Positions 1 to 9,783 of a DNA stretch of 64,000 bases are shown piece after piece. A model generated the notes under the pieces. That model did not search any database and had not been told where the DNA came from. It worked only from the letters and a program-made list of their open reading frames with translations. The stretch spans positions 186,001-250,000 of the forward strand of contig CAWKFQ010000004.1 in NCBI GenBank assembly GCA_963848955.1, read 5' to 3'. Within the stretch, counting starts at the first letter, position 1; each line of letters opens with the position of its first letter. The position numbers and the translations under genes are program-made. This DNA is from DASUPK01 sp963848955. GTDB taxonomy: Bacteria; Actinomycetota; Thermoleophilia; Solirubrobacterales; 70-9.

Positions 1-1
1 G

Positions 2-415
2 GCCGCCGTGCTCACTCCCTTCATCGACGATCGCGTCGCGCGTGCCGGGCTCGCGGTGCCTCCCGAACGCAAGCTGGACGGCGCCCTGTACCGCGAGGTC
101 CTCGCTGCCGTCGACCCCAAGGTCGGGGTGCTGCCCTCGACCAACGACGCGGCGGAGACCCCCGACCAGCCGACCGGCAACAGAGAGATCAAGAAGGGCG
201 CGCTGGAGGGTTTCGGCGAGCGGCTTCGCTCGAACTCGCTATCCGGCGAGGTGGACCGGCGGCTGCTCGACTCCGGCGCGGACGGCCGTCTGGTACAGGT
301 GCTCGACTCGTCGAAGACCGCGCACATGGTGCGAGCGCTGACGCTGTTGTCGATGTGGGAGGAGCGCTACCGCGACCGCCTCAAGGAGATCGATCCGCGG
401 GAGCTCTTGGCCTAA
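2..415 (+). CDS. Asparagine synthase-like protein, C-terminal fragment (5' end outside window)
   Basis: The reading frame is open at the left edge and stops with TAA at 413-415, so only about 137 residues of the C-terminus are visible. The segment starting LTPFIDDRVARAGLAVPPE resembles the region of AsnB-type asparagine synthetases that follows the synthase-site loops, where 'TPFLDxRL' is typical. The rest is helical and ends DPRELLA. In surface-glycan loci AsnB homologues often amidate uronic acids or related precursors, which would fit the neighbours, but that role is inference. It lies tail-to-tail with the next gene, with 4 nt between the stops. The family call rests on a short stretch and could be wrong. 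Confidence 0.55.
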   Translation, partial: AAVLTPFIDDRVARAGLAVPPERKLDGALYREVLAAVDPKVGVLPSTNDAAETPDQPTGNREIKKGALEGFGERLRSNSLSGEVDRRLLDSGADGRLVQVLDSSKTAHMVRALTLLSMWEERYRDRLKEIDPRELLA

Positions 416-419
416 GCGG

Positions 420-1382
420 TCAGGACGGCTTCGAGGCGGCGGCATCGGTGCCGCCGACGGGCTTCCCGGTCGAGACGATCGCGGGCTGTCCCGCCTTCGG
501 CGCCTCTTCGATCGGAATCCTGGTGGTGCCGACCACACCGTTGAGCACTCCCCCCTGCAGCGCGGAGCGCTTGTTCGTGTCCTCGTAGACGACGATCCGG
601 TCCGGAGCGTAGGTCTCCACGATCGAATCGATCCGCTCCCCCACGAACTCCGACCAACCGGTGTCCGGGTTGTGCTTCATCCACTCCTCGGCCGGCGGGA
701 TGTACTCGAACCAGTAGCTGTGCTTCTGGAACGGCCCCCAGGTGTCCGAGTCGGTCACGAACAGCGGGTTGAAGTCCCTCTTCATCATCTGCAGCCGCGC
801 GACGTCGGCGACCAGAGTCTCCAGCGCCTCCCCCGAGAGTCCCCAGACGAGGAACATGGTGGTGGAGTGCCCCTCCACCAGCGGCCCCAGGAATTGGTGA
901 TCGGAGGGAATGGTGATCGTAGGCGCGCCGGCCTTCTTCGGCTTCGTTGCCGGCTTGGGCGGCTTACCGCCGCCATTCTTGCGAGCCTTGGCCTCGGCGC
1001 TCTCGAGCTGCGGAACTTGACGGCCAGAGGGCAGTAGGCGGCGGGCGCCGCGCCTCAGCCCCCGAATGGCGATCATCGGGAAACGGGCCGCCTGGACGAT
1101 CGCGTGCCCGATCTTGAACGACTGGGAGTTCTGCACGGTCTCGAGCTGCAACGTGAGCTTGTCGCGCTCCGACCGCGCCCTGTTGCGGGCCTTGGTCAGG
1201 TCCTTCACCTTCTTGTTCAGCTCCGCCTCGCGCTCCTCGGCGCGCTGGCGCTGGTCGGTCAGCTCGTCGCGGGCCCTCTGCTCGGCATCCCGCATCGTAT
1301 GGAGCTGCCCGGTGAGCAGCCTCAGCCGCTCCATGTCCGCATCCGAAGAGTCGCTGCGCAGCAGCTCCCACGGCTTCCTCAT
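420..1382 (-). CDS. Coiled-coil protein of unknown function in glycan locus
   Basis: The protein has 320 residues. Residues about 15-90 are a strongly charged coiled coil rich in Glu, Arg and Lys. A basic segment follows (about 100-160, with Gly/Lys/Pro-rich linker), and then a globular C-terminal domain of about 150 residues beginning near the segment TITIPSDHQFLGPLVEGHS. No signal peptide or membrane helix is visible. Its ATG (1380-1382) overlaps the TGA (1379-1381) of the upstream glycosyltransferase once that gene's frameshift is corrected, so the two are probably translationally coupled. I do not recognise the C-terminal domain. The coupling suggests a partner or accessory subunit of the glycosyltransferase. 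Confidence 0.75.
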   Translation of the reverse strand: MRKPWELLRSDSSDADMERLRLLTGQLHTMRDAEQRARDELTDQRQRAEEREAELNKKVKDLTKARNRARSERDKLTLQLETVQNSQSFKIGHAIVQAARFPMIAIRGLRRGARRLLPSGRQVPQLESAEAKARKNGGGKPPKPATKPKKAGAPTITIPSDHQFLGPLVEGHSTTMFLVWGLSGEALETLVADVARLQMMKRDFNPLFVTDSDTWGPFQKHSYWFEYIPPAEEWMKHNPDTGWSEFVGERIDSIVETYAPDRIVVYEDTNKRSALQGGVLNGVVGTTRIPIEEAPKAGQPAIVSTGKPVGGTDAAASKPS

Positions 1383-3560
1383 CCCGACACACCTCCCGGC
1401 GATGCAGCCACGACCAGCTGCTCGATCGCCTTCATAGCTTCCTCCGCGCCGTTGCCCGGGAAGAGCTCGCGGCAGCGCTCGGCCATCTCCCGGCGGGAAT
1501 CGTCATTCAGCATCAACTCCATTTGCCGCTCCAAATCCGCCTCAGCTGAACGGATCGAGGCTCAGACCGACTCCGACGGACTCGGCGTAGCGCGCGCGAG
1601 CCCGCTGGTCATCCAGCTGGGTCTCCGTCGGGATGAAGATCGTGGGCACACCGAACGCGATGTGCTCATGGTAGGAGTTGTATCCGGCCGCGCTGAACGC
1701 GAAATCGAAGGCCCGCAGGAGCCGGCTGATCGGGTAGGTCTTGATCGGCTTCACCCGATCCGGCAGGTCGAAGGCCTCGCGCTGGATCACCCACTCGGCG
1801 ACCACGACCTGGAGGTCGGGCTCGCGGAGCAGCTTCTCCACGGCGAGCCGCGTCGGGGAGGCGGTGTCCTCGTCGTTCCCGGCTCCGAGACCGACCAGGA
1901 CCGCGAGCCCCGACTGCGAGAGCCCGAGCTCCTCTCTCGCCGCCTCGCGATCGAGGACCTCGGACTCGTCGAGCAGCAGTATCGGGCGGACGCGCTTCGC
2001 CTCCTCACGGTGGGCGACCGTGATGCCCTGGTCGTAATCCTCGGCGAACTCGCCGGGCTCGATGACCAGCTCGAAATGCTTCGCCCTCCTCGGGATCTTC
2101 TCGCTCTTGCCCTTCTGCCACATCGCCCGCCGGCACCAGGCTCCGGGCACACCGGTCGCCTCCTTCGCGCCAAGCAGTCCCTGGAAGGGGACGGTGCCGT
2201 CGAAGACGAGCGCGTCGACGTCGTAGCGGCCGATGATCTCGGTGAGGCGCTGTTCGAGGAAGGCGTTCCACTCGCTCGGCTTGTGGCCGGCCGCCCGGGG
2301 GATGTATTCGCAGAAGTACCCCGCCTCGCGGACAACCTGCATCCCGGTGGAGAGGGTGGCAAAGATCGGCCGCACCGAGGACGGCAGCCGCCTGGCCATT
2401 GCCATCATCCGGGTCAGGTGCCCCATGCCCGCGCCGTTGCTCGTGAAGAAGAGGAGGGTCCGACGGGCCTGGTTGGAGCGCGCGATCCGCGGACGGCTGG
2501 TCGGCTCCCCGATCAACTCCCGCACCCGCTCCTTGTGCACCTCGTGGCCGAAGCGCTCCTTGATGAAGCTATGGCCGTACTCCGCGCGCTCCTGGTAGGC
2601 CCCGGGATCGCTGTAGAGCTCGGAGACGATCTCCTTGACCTCCGCGGGCTCGGCGTAGATGCAGGCGTCCTCGAAGAGGGGGCGGAAGTCGGGGGAGACG
2701 ATGGTCGGGGTACCACTCGCAAGTGCCTCGGCGATCGTCCGCCCGAAGGCCTCGGGCTCGCCGGGGTGGTGGTAGTAAACCTGGAAGTCGATCTCACCGA
2801 GGAACCGCCTCGGGTGGATGCTGTTGAACGGATAGAGCACCCAATTGTCGGGGATGCGGCCGATGATCTTGCCAGCCACCTCTCCCCCACCCAGGATCTT
2901 GACGCCGAAGCGGTCGTCGTCGGGGTAGGCGGCGAGGATGTCCTCCGCCGACTCCGGCCACTTCTTCCAGGTGGGCCGGCCGTGCCTTCCGATCACGGGC
3001 CGGTCGGCGACGAACCTATCCCGCGGCAGCCACCACTCGTCCGCGTTGAGGACGTTGTGCCAGTCGGTCCCGGCCATGTCGAGCGGCACGTGAGTCCGCG
3101 TCACCGCGGTGCGGGGGATCGGGCCGATCGGGGCCCACGTGATCTGCTCGCCGAACATAGCTCGCAGGCGGTCGCGCGTTTCGACCAGCCCCTCGGCGTA
3201 GGCGTCGGGCCCAGCGCCGTTGCTGTGGATCTGGTTGACGATCATCAGCACCTTGTCGGCCTTCACCCTCGGAGGCGGGTCCGGGTCCTCCACGAAGATC
3301 GACGGCTGGCGGATCACCAGGAGCTTCACGTTGATCTCGGCGTCCGGGGCGACGAGCTCGCCCTGGCCGGCCTGCACGGCGCTCACGATCCGGCTGTTGA
3401 AGCCGCGGCGGCGCTTCAGGTTGGCGGCCCGCGCGGGGATCAGCGCGGTCGTGTAGCCGGCGCTCGACTGGGCACGGATCTCCTCCGCGAGGCTGGCCGA
3501 AGTCCCACCTGGGAAGCGGAAATCGGACAGAACGCCTATGTCGTAGTCGTATCGAGTCAA
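1379..3560 (-). CDS. Tandem two-domain glycosyltransferase (GT4-like + MurG/GT28-like), frameshifted near C-terminus
   Basis: Residues about 1-350 resemble a GT-B transferase with a GT4-style donor segment (PEAFGRTIAEALASGTPTI). Residues about 370-670 are a second GT-B unit opening LLFFTSNGAGMGHLTRMMAM, typical of MurG/UGT-like enzymes, and ending with a donor-site region around SAAGYNSYHEHIAFGVPTIF. Start is TTG at 3558-3560, chosen because AGGAG lies 6 nt upstream. The frame stops at 1542-1544, but the next frame continues with a credible 55-residue C-terminal helix (ADLERQMELMLNDDSRREM...) to a TGA at 1379-1381, overlapping the ATG of the next gene. One base indel near 1545 therefore splits the gene. 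It is the first gene of a minus-strand unit and diverges from the glycosyltransferase at 3740. Donor and acceptor are unknown. Confidence 0.8.
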
Positions 3561-3739
3561 GGCTGACTCCTGAATCTCTCGATTCCACGCATATCCTGGG
3601 TTAGGAATCGGAAAAAAAGGACGAAAGTATTAGCCGCGGGAATTCCCTGCACTTCTTCTAGAGCGTAGGTGCGCCCGTAAAGGGACCCCCTTCCTGGTCT
3701 GAAACCGCCAGGCGGACACCCGGACTCACCTACCCAGCG

Positions 3740-5061
3740 ATGTCTGACGAAACTCTAATTGGGCCTGTGGGCACGCGCAATCGTTCGAATTGGGGTTCTC
3801 GAAAGGCGCTGATCCTTGTGCGCAACGCGGGCACGCACGATTCACGCGTGCTGAGAGAGGCGAGCACCCTCGCGTCCCTCGGCTACACGCCCGAGGTACT
3901 CGCGGTCGTCTCCGAGGACGAACCGCGCACCGAGGCGACCATCGAGGGCATCCGCTTCAGGCGCCTCTCACCCGGCTCGCCCTTCAGCTGGCTGCGCTCT
4001 CGGCTGCGTCGGAGTCGGGACAAGGAGTCCAGCCAGCCGAGCGGCGGGGAGTCTCTGCAGCCCGATGCCACCTCGCCGAGCGGCGGCGGATCCCGGCAAT
4101 CGGTTCTGGTTCGCATTCACCGCTGGCTGCGTACCCTCGACTACTACCGGCGCGCGATCGCGGTCGTGCGGTCCGAGCGGCCCACTCTCATCCACTGCAA
4201 CGACTACAACACGATGTGGGTCGGAGTCGCGGCCCGCCTGATGGGAGGAACAGCAGTCGTCTATGACGCACACGAGCTCTGGCCCGACCGCAATCTGCGC
4301 CCCGAGCCGCGCTGGTGGCTGCTCGCCTGCGAGTGCGCTGTTCGTGCGCGTCGCCAACCGCACGATCACCGCGAGCCCCGGTTACGCCGACGTGATCTCG
4401 CGCCGCTACCACGTGAAGCTGCCCCAGGTGATCAGGAACATTCCGGAGCTTTCGGAGCGGCCGCAGCTTTCCGGGCGATCCGGCGGAGGACGGCGATTCG
4501 GGCTTCGTCTATGTCGGCGCCCTGACCCGCAACCGCGGGATCGAGGTCTCCATCAGGGCGATCGCCCGGGCGCCGGGTGGCGCGGCTCCGGCTGCTGGGG
4601 CCGGTCGGGGCCGCCTACCGCGCGGAGCTCGAGCGGCTCGCCGACGAGGAGGGCGTCTCCGGCCGTGTCGAGGTGGCGGCACCGGTTCCGCCCGGTGGCG
4701 TGATCGAGTCGCTCCGCGGAGCCATCGCGGGACTGGCCTTGATCCAGCCCGCCTGCCTGAGCTACGAGCTCAGCCTCCCCAACAAGCTCTTCGAGTACCT
4801 GCTGGCGGGGCTACCTGTCCTGGCGAGCGACCTGCCGGTGCTGGGCGGCTTCGTCACCGAGCATCGGGTCGGGCCTTGTGGCCGACCCCGACGATCCGGA
4901 GGATGTCGCCGCCAAGCTCGTCGAGCTGATGCGACCGGACCGCAACCGAGAGCTCCGCGCCGCCGTAGCCGAGGCCGCGGAGGAGCTGCAGCTGGGACCG
5001 CGAGTCCGAGCTGCTGAGGGCCACCTACACCGAAGCGCTCGACGCGGCCCACGGCGGCTAG
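3740..5061 (+). pseudogene. GT4-family glycosyltransferase broken by about five frameshifts
   Basis: Pieces of one GT-B enzyme lie in order in different frames. The N-terminal domain (ALILVRNAGTHDSRVLREA... VVYDAHELWPDRN) runs to about 4330. The linker ALFVRVANRTITASPGYADV follows to about 4480, then GFVYVGALTRNRGIEVSIRA to about 4570. The donor-binding domain with LSYELSLPNKLFEYLLAGLP runs to about 4865, and the C-terminal helices end at TAG 5059-5061. Shifts fall near 4335, 4480, 4572, 4868 and 4998. The catalytic segments look intact at residue level, so this may be a functional gene with base-call errors. Still, five shifts in 700 bp is far denser than in the clean genes immediately downstream, so genuine decay cannot be excluded. 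The ATG of the next gene follows after 3 nt. Confidence 0.7.
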
Positions 5062-5064
5062 CCC

Positions 5065-5913
5065 ATGAAATCCAACCCGACTCGCCTCCGCCCACGGCTC
5101 TCGCGAACCTTCTCGCGCAGCCGCTGGCAGGAGTACCGGCGCTTCCTGCGCTCCGCGCTTGGGCACGGCTACCGCCTCGTCCCGCTGGAGGCCTGGGTAC
5201 GGGGCGAGGAGCCGGAGGCCGATGGAGATGGAGAGGACGGCCGAGTGCTGATCATGCGCCACGACGTCGACCAGCACCCGCGCTCCGCGCTGACGATGGC
5301 CGAGATCGAGTCGGATCTGGGGGTGCGCTCGTCCTGGTACTTCCGCTGGCGCACGGCCCACCCCGACGTCGTCGGTGCGCTCCGGGACCGCGGCTTCGAG
5401 GTCGGCCTGCACTACGAGACGCTGACCCGCCGGGCCCTCGCCGGCGCGGCCGCCGAACAGCCGAGCGACGGGCTCCTGGCCGACTCGCGTTCCGAGCTGC
5501 GCGAGGAGATCGCCGCCTTCTCGCGAATCTTCGGCCCGATCCGCAGCGCGATCCCTCACGGTGATTCGCGGGTGCCCGGGGTCCGGAACTCCGAGCTCCT
5601 GCACGGCGAGGCCTGCTCCGCTTACGGGATCGACTTCGACGGCAACGAGGCGATGCGCGGACGCGGGATCTCGTACTGGCTCACCGATCGCACCACCGCC
5701 GAGGGCGGCTGGAAGGACGGCACCGACCCGCAGGAGCTGTTCGTCGCCGGCTCCTCGCCGATTCTCTGTCTCACCCATCCGAACAATTGGGCCTCGGGTC
5801 CCGGGCTCTGGCTCGACCGCCTCTTGCGCGGCGTCCTGCCCGGCGCGCCGACGGGTGGCGCCCCGACGGCGGGCAGGCCCATCCACACCGGCTCCGACCG
5901 GCCGCCGCAGTGA
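5065..5913 (+). CDS. Polysaccharide deacetylase-like (CE4/NodB-fold) protein
   Basis: The protein has 282 residues. The segment VLIMRHDVDQHPRSALTMAE (about residues 61-80) has the HDVD arrangement seen at the metal site of polysaccharide-deacetylase-like proteins. HYETLTRR and IPHGDSR further along would supply additional active-site residues. No signal peptide is seen, so it probably acts in the cytoplasm or is a non-catalytic relative. It follows the glycosyltransferase by 3 nt, and its TGA overlaps the GTG of the methyltransferase (GTGA), placing it in the same operon. A role in trimming or modifying a glycan precursor is inferred from context. Confidence 0.65.
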   Translation: MKSNPTRLRPRLSRTFSRSRWQEYRRFLRSALGHGYRLVPLEAWVRGEEPEADGDGEDGRVLIMRHDVDQHPRSALTMAEIESDLGVRSSWYFRWRTAHPDVVGALRDRGFEVGLHYETLTRRALAGAAAEQPSDGLLADSRSELREEIAAFSRIFGPIRSAIPHGDSRVPGVRNSELLHGEACSAYGIDFDGNEAMRGRGISYWLTDRTTAEGGWKDGTDPQELFVAGSSPILCLTHPNNWASGPGLWLDRLLRGVLPGAPTGGAPTAGRPIHTGSDRPPQ

Positions 5914-6683
5914 GCGCCCGCGACTTCGACCCGATTGCCGAGTCCCTGCGCCGGGAGGTGCTGGCGTACTACCGCGAGCGCGGTGAGGAGATCAGCGGCC
6001 GGGCCGGACTCAACACCGTCGAGACGAACTCGGCCTTCGTCGAGCGGCGTGGGGTACCCCTGGTGGAGATCCTCCGTGACCAGGGCGAGCTGGACTCGAT
6101 AGCAGGGCTGCGGGTGCTGGACCTGGGTTGCGGTTTCGGAGCCCTGACCGCATTCTTCGCGGCACAGGGCGCGAGTGTGATCGGCGTGGATCCGAAGGAG
6201 GATCGCTTCGAGGTGGGCCGTTCGGTCGCGGCCGAGCACGGCCTCGATGCGGAGTTTCGAACCGGGCGGATGCAGGCTCTGGACCTGCCGGACGGGTCCT
6301 TCGACCTGGTCGTCGAGAACAACAGCCTCTGCTACATCGTGCCGCGAGAGGATCGCCGGGCGGCGCTCTCCGAGAGCCTCCGCGTCCTTCGCCCGGGCGG
6401 CCGCCTGGTGATCCGCAACCCGAACCGCTGGAACGCTCGGGATCAGTTCACAGACATACCCCTGTTGCAGCTGCTGCCGCCCCGCGCCGCAGTGTCGGTT
6501 GCCCGGCGCCTCGGCAGGGAGCGCTCGCTGGTCCGCCTGACCTCGGGGCCGGAGGCCGTCAGGGAGCTCCGCAGCGCGGGGTTCGAGGAGGTCAGGAACG
6601 TGTCCCCGCCCGAGCGCAGCTGGCCCTCCTTCATGAGGCCGGTGGCCCGCTACCAGCACCTGATCGCCCGGCGGCCGCGATGA
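5910..6683 (+). CDS. Class I SAM-dependent methyltransferase
   Basis: The protein has 257 residues from the GTG at 5910-5912, which overlaps the upstream stop as GTGA; an in-frame ATG further upstream would only extend it into the previous gene. Motif I is VLDLGCGFGALTAFFA (about residues 68-83), followed by the acidic end of strand 2 (VIGVDP) and by LPDGSFDLVVENNSL and LRVLRPGGRLVIRNP, the usual methyltransferase-11 pattern. In a polysaccharide locus such enzymes often O-methylate sugars or cap chains, but nothing here identifies the acceptor. Its TGA overlaps the ATG of the flippase. Confidence 0.85.
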   Translation: MSARDFDPIAESLRREVLAYYRERGEEISGRAGLNTVETNSAFVERRGVPLVEILRDQGELDSIAGLRVLDLGCGFGALTAFFAAQGASVIGVDPKEDRFEVGRSVAAEHGLDAEFRTGRMQALDLPDGSFDLVVENNSLCYIVPREDRRAALSESLRVLRPGGRLVIRNPNRWNARDQFTDIPLLQLLPPRAAVSVARRLGRERSLVRLTSGPEAVRELRSAGFEEVRNVSPPERSWPSFMRPVARYQHLIARRPR

Positions 6684-8638
6684 GCCCGGCGGGCGGCAGC
6701 ACCCCGAACACGGGCGCAACTCCCCCCGAGGGCGGTTGGGCGAGCGCCCTCGGAGCGCGCCTGACGCGCGACACCGGGCTCTACACGGGGGGCGCCTTCG
6801 CCGGCTTCCTGCTCGCGGTGGTCCAGGTAGTCGTCGTCACCCACTACCTGACGCCGAGCGAGTTCGGACAGCTGGCCCTGCTCCTGTTCTTCGCCGCCCT
6901 GACGACCATCGTCTACAACCTGGGCACCCTGCAGGGAACGTTCATGTGGGTGTTCGGGGCGACCGGCGATGAGGACGTCGACGACGACGACTCGGCCGGC
7001 GCTCGCGACAAGCGCAAGGGCCTGGGGACCGGTCTGCTCGCGACCCTCGTGATCTGCGGCCTTGGCACCGCCGTGATCGCCGTCTTCTCCTCGCAGTTCG
7101 CCCAGCTGATCCTGGGCGACTCCTCCGACGGGGATCTGATCGTGATTGCTGCCGCCTCGGGCGCTGCGGGGGCGCTCTGGCGGTTCACCACGAACGTGCT
7201 CCGCCTCGAGCGGCGCCCATACGCCTACGTGGGCATGAGCATGGTCAGGCCGGTTCTGGTGATTGGGGTCACCATTCCACTGGTCGCGACTGGCCACGGC
7301 GTGGACGGCGCAATCGCGGGTGTGGCGATCGGCAGCATCGCCGCGGTCCCGGTGGTTCTGATTTCCACCCGCCGGAGCTACGCGCTGGCGTGGGACCGGG
7401 GCGATCTGCGCATGATCCTGAGGAGGGGGGCGATCTTCGTGCCGGTTGTCGCCTCCTTCTGGATCGCCCAGAACGTCGACCTCTACGCCCTCTCGAGATT
7501 CGCCACCGATTCTCAGGTGGGGCTCTACCGGCTGGCGGGCAGGATCGCCTCCTTCGTCCACTACTTCAGCTCGGCGCTGTTCATGGCCTGGACGCCGCTC
7601 GCTCGCACCCTCACGTTCCGAGCAGCGGAGAAGGAGCACAGCCGGGAGGTGATCGGCGGCACCATGCTCACCTACTTCGTGCTCGGCGGGATGCTCTTGA
7701 TCCTGGGGCTGACCGTGACCGCGGACGGCCTCGTACGGATCGCTCCGTCCTCCTACGCGGATGCGGCGCCGCTTGTGCCACTGCTCGCCGGCGCCTACCT
7801 CGCTCACGGCCTGCTGGTCGCCGTCTACAGGGTCGCGCGCTTCCCCGGCAAGCGCACCTACTACGTCATCTCGGCGCTTCTTTCGGCGGCGGTCTTCATC
7901 GGCCTCGCCTTCGTCCTTATCCCGTGGCTCGGGGCGACGGGCGCCGCCCTCTCGGTGATCGGCGGATTCATGTTCGCCGCGCTGGGCATGACCGTGCTCT
8001 CGCAGCGCGGGCCGAAGCCGGTCGAGATCGACTACGGCCGGATCACGGGCGGGATATTCCTCGCCGGCGTGTGCCTGGCGCTGGCGCGCGGCGCGGGCGC
8101 CCTGGCCGGCGACTGGCAGCCTCTGGCGGAGGTCGTGGCCCTTCTCCTCTACCCGGTGCTCCTGAGCGTCACCGGCGTCGTCACTCGCGTGCAGCGCCAC
8201 CAGATCCGGCTGGTCCTGCGCCAGGCACTGTCCAGGAACAAGGCCGACCCGGAGACCGAGCGCCGACTCCGGACGCTCGATGACCAGGACCTGGCCGAGC
8301 TGGAGCTGGCGAGGATCTCCGGCTGGGCCCTCGACACGATCGCCGCCAGCGATCCGGACACCGACCCCTCCGAGATCTCGGTGCGACTGGTCAGATCCCT
8401 GCGCCGGGTCGCCGGGCTCGACGGCAGTGGCGACCATGACGACCGCATCGGCGAGTACCTGTTTTCCATCGACCTCCCGGTTGCCGAGCGGGACGCGATC
8501 TCGCGCGCGCTGCTCTCCAGCGAAGTCGACCCCGGCGAGCTGCACACTCTCGAGCAGACCATGGAGAGCGTCAAAAAGCTGCCGACGGTCTTCTGGGACG
8601 AGCTCGAGGCAGAGCGGAACGGCGCAGAGGCGCGGTGA
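6680..8638 (+). CDS. Wzx-type polysaccharide flippase (MOP superfamily) with long soluble C-terminal tail
   Basis: The protein has 652 residues from the ATG at 6680 (ATGA overlap with the methyltransferase stop). An N-terminal amphipathic segment is followed by about 12-14 hydrophobic helices (GGAFAGFLLAVVQVVVVTHY, then LLFFAALTTIVYNLGTLQGT and so on) in the order expected of polysaccharide-biosynthesis flippases that move lipid-linked oligosaccharides across the membrane. An acidic loop (DEDVDDDDSAGARDKRK) sits between early helices. After the last helix about 150 mainly charged residues form a soluble tail, unusual for Wzx proteins, which normally end shortly after the helices. Its stop overlaps the start of the 2-epimerase gene, so flippase and nucleotide-sugar genes are co-transcribed. 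Confidence 0.85.
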   Translation: MSPAGGSTPNTGATPPEGGWASALGARLTRDTGLYTGGAFAGFLLAVVQVVVVTHYLTPSEFGQLALLLFFAALTTIVYNLGTLQGTFMWVFGATGDEDVDDDDSAGARDKRKGLGTGLLATLVICGLGTAVIAVFSSQFAQLILGDSSDGDLIVIAAASGAAGALWRFTTNVLRLERRPYAYVGMSMVRPVLVIGVTIPLVATGHGVDGAIAGVAIGSIAAVPVVLISTRRSYALAWDRGDLRMILRRGAIFVPVVASFWIAQNVDLYALSRFATDSQVGLYRLAGRIASFVHYFSSALFMAWTPLARTLTFRAAEKEHSREVIGGTMLTYFVLGGMLLILGLTVTADGLVRIAPSSYADAAPLVPLLAGAYLAHGLLVAVYRVARFPGKRTYYVISALLSAAVFIGLAFVLIPWLGATGAALSVIGGFMFAALGMTVLSQRGPKPVEIDYGRITGGIFLAGVCLALARGAGALAGDWQPLAEVVALLLYPVLLSVTGVVTRVQRHQIRLVLRQALSRNKADPETERRLRTLDDQDLAELELARISGWALDTIAASDPDTDPSEISVRLVRSLRRVAGLDGSGDHDDRIGEYLFSIDLPVAERDAISRALLSSEVDPGELHTLEQTMESVKKLPTVFWDELEAERNGAEAR

Positions 8639-9726
8639 GCCCCCGCGTCCTGACCGTGGTCGGCAACCGCCCGCAGTTCGTCAAGGCCGCCGCCGTCTCA
8701 ACCCACCTCCGCGAGCGCGCCGACGAGATCCTGGTCCACACCGGACAGCACTACGACCCCGAGCTCTCCGACGTCTTCTTCGAGCAGCTCGAGATGCCCA
8801 CACCGGATCGTGAGCTGGAGGTCGGCTCGGGCAGCCACGCCGAGCAGACGGCGGCGATCCTGACCCGGCTCGAGCCGGTGGTGCGCGAGCTCGAGCCCGA
8901 CGCGCTGCTCGTCTACGGGGACACCAACTCGACCCTGGGCGGGGCGCTGGTCGCGGCCAAGGCGTCGGTCCCCCTTGTCCACGTGGAGGCCGGGATGCGC
9001 TCGTGGGACCGGGCGATGCCCGAGGAGATCAACCGGCTGGCGGTCGATTCGCTCGGCGGCCTGCTGCTCTGCTCGACGGAGACCGCGTTCAAGAACCTCC
9101 GCGACGAGGGCCTCGGCTCGCACGCCGTCGTCACGGGCGACGTGATGGCCGACGTCGCGCTCGCCTTCGGCCCGGTGGCCGACGAGCGCTCAGACGTGCT
9201 CGAGCGCCTCGGGCTGGAGCCCGAGGGCTACAGCGTCGCCACGGCTCACCGGCCCGGAAACGTCGACGAGCCGGAGCGGCTCGCGCTGGTGGTCGAGGTG
9301 CTGGCGAGGGCGGCCGAGGCGGCACCCGTCGTCTTCCCGGTTCATCCCCGGACCCGGGCCCGGCTGGAGGAGATCGGAGAGCTGGAGGGGCTCCGGGAGA
9401 GAGGCATCAGGCCCGTTGAGCCGCTCGGCTATCTCGACATGACCCGGCTTGTGCGTGGCGCCCGCGCGGTGATCACCGATTCCGGCGGGCTGCAGAAGGA
9501 GGCCTTCCTGGCCTCGGTGCCGTGCCTGACCATGCGCGAGGAGACCGAGTGGGTGGAGACCGTCGAGGCCGGCTGGAACCAGCTCATTGGCCTCCGTCCA
9601 GAGGCGGTCGAGGGCGCCCTCGAGGAGCTACCCGCCCCGGGTGAGACCTCGCCTGCCGCGGAGATCTACGGTGGGGGCAGGGCGGGCGAACGGGTGGCCG
9701 CGGCGATCGCGGCTTGGGCCGAATGA
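8635..9726 (+). CDS. wecB: UDP-GlcNAc-type 2-epimerase (WecB/WbpI family)
   Basis: The protein has 363 residues from the GTG at 8635 (4-nt overlap with the flippase). The sequence has the hallmarks of non-hydrolysing UDP-N-acetylglucosamine 2-epimerases: VVGNRPQFVKAA at the N-terminus, VYGDTNSTLGGALVA, HVEAGMRSWDRAMPEEINR, and ITDSGGLQKEAF in the C-terminal Rossmann domain. WecB makes UDP-ManNAc. The related WbpI/WlbD inverts C2 of UDP-2,3-diacetamido-glucuronate. Because WlbA-, WlbB- and WlbC-like genes follow directly, the WbpI/WlbD substrate is plausible, but sequence alone does not separate the two activities. Confidence 0.88.
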   Translation: MSPRVLTVVGNRPQFVKAAAVSTHLRERADEILVHTGQHYDPELSDVFFEQLEMPTPDRELEVGSGSHAEQTAAILTRLEPVVRELEPDALLVYGDTNSTLGGALVAAKASVPLVHVEAGMRSWDRAMPEEINRLAVDSLGGLLLCSTETAFKNLRDEGLGSHAVVTGDVMADVALAFGPVADERSDVLERLGLEPEGYSVATAHRPGNVDEPERLALVVEVLARAAEAAPVVFPVHPRTRARLEEIGELEGLRERGIRPVEPLGYLDMTRLVRGARAVITDSGGLQKEAFLASVPCLTMREETEWVETVEAGWNQLIGLRPEAVEGALEELPAPGETSPAAEIYGGGRAGERVAAAIAAWAE

Positions 9727-9783
9727 GCCGGGGCTTGCAGATCTCACCCCGGGCTCGGTAGCGCCCCTATGCTTGCCCCAGGG

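Noticed and set aside
1104..3566. Very long open frame (about 820 codons) on the plus strand
   Set aside because: It is antisense to the tandem glycosyltransferase and the coiled-coil gene; composition is the Arg/Gly/Pro/Leu mix typical of GC-rich shadows and no family motif is present.
3561..3739. Possible riboswitch or leader RNA in the divergent gap with GAAAAAAAGGACGAAAG
   Set aside because: No conserved riboswitch core or long-range pairing was found; only a normal divergent promoter region can be assumed.
6650..8545. Minus-strand frame of about 631 codons opposite the flippase
   Set aside because: Antisense of a membrane-protein gene; highly charged composition is the complement of hydrophobic codons.
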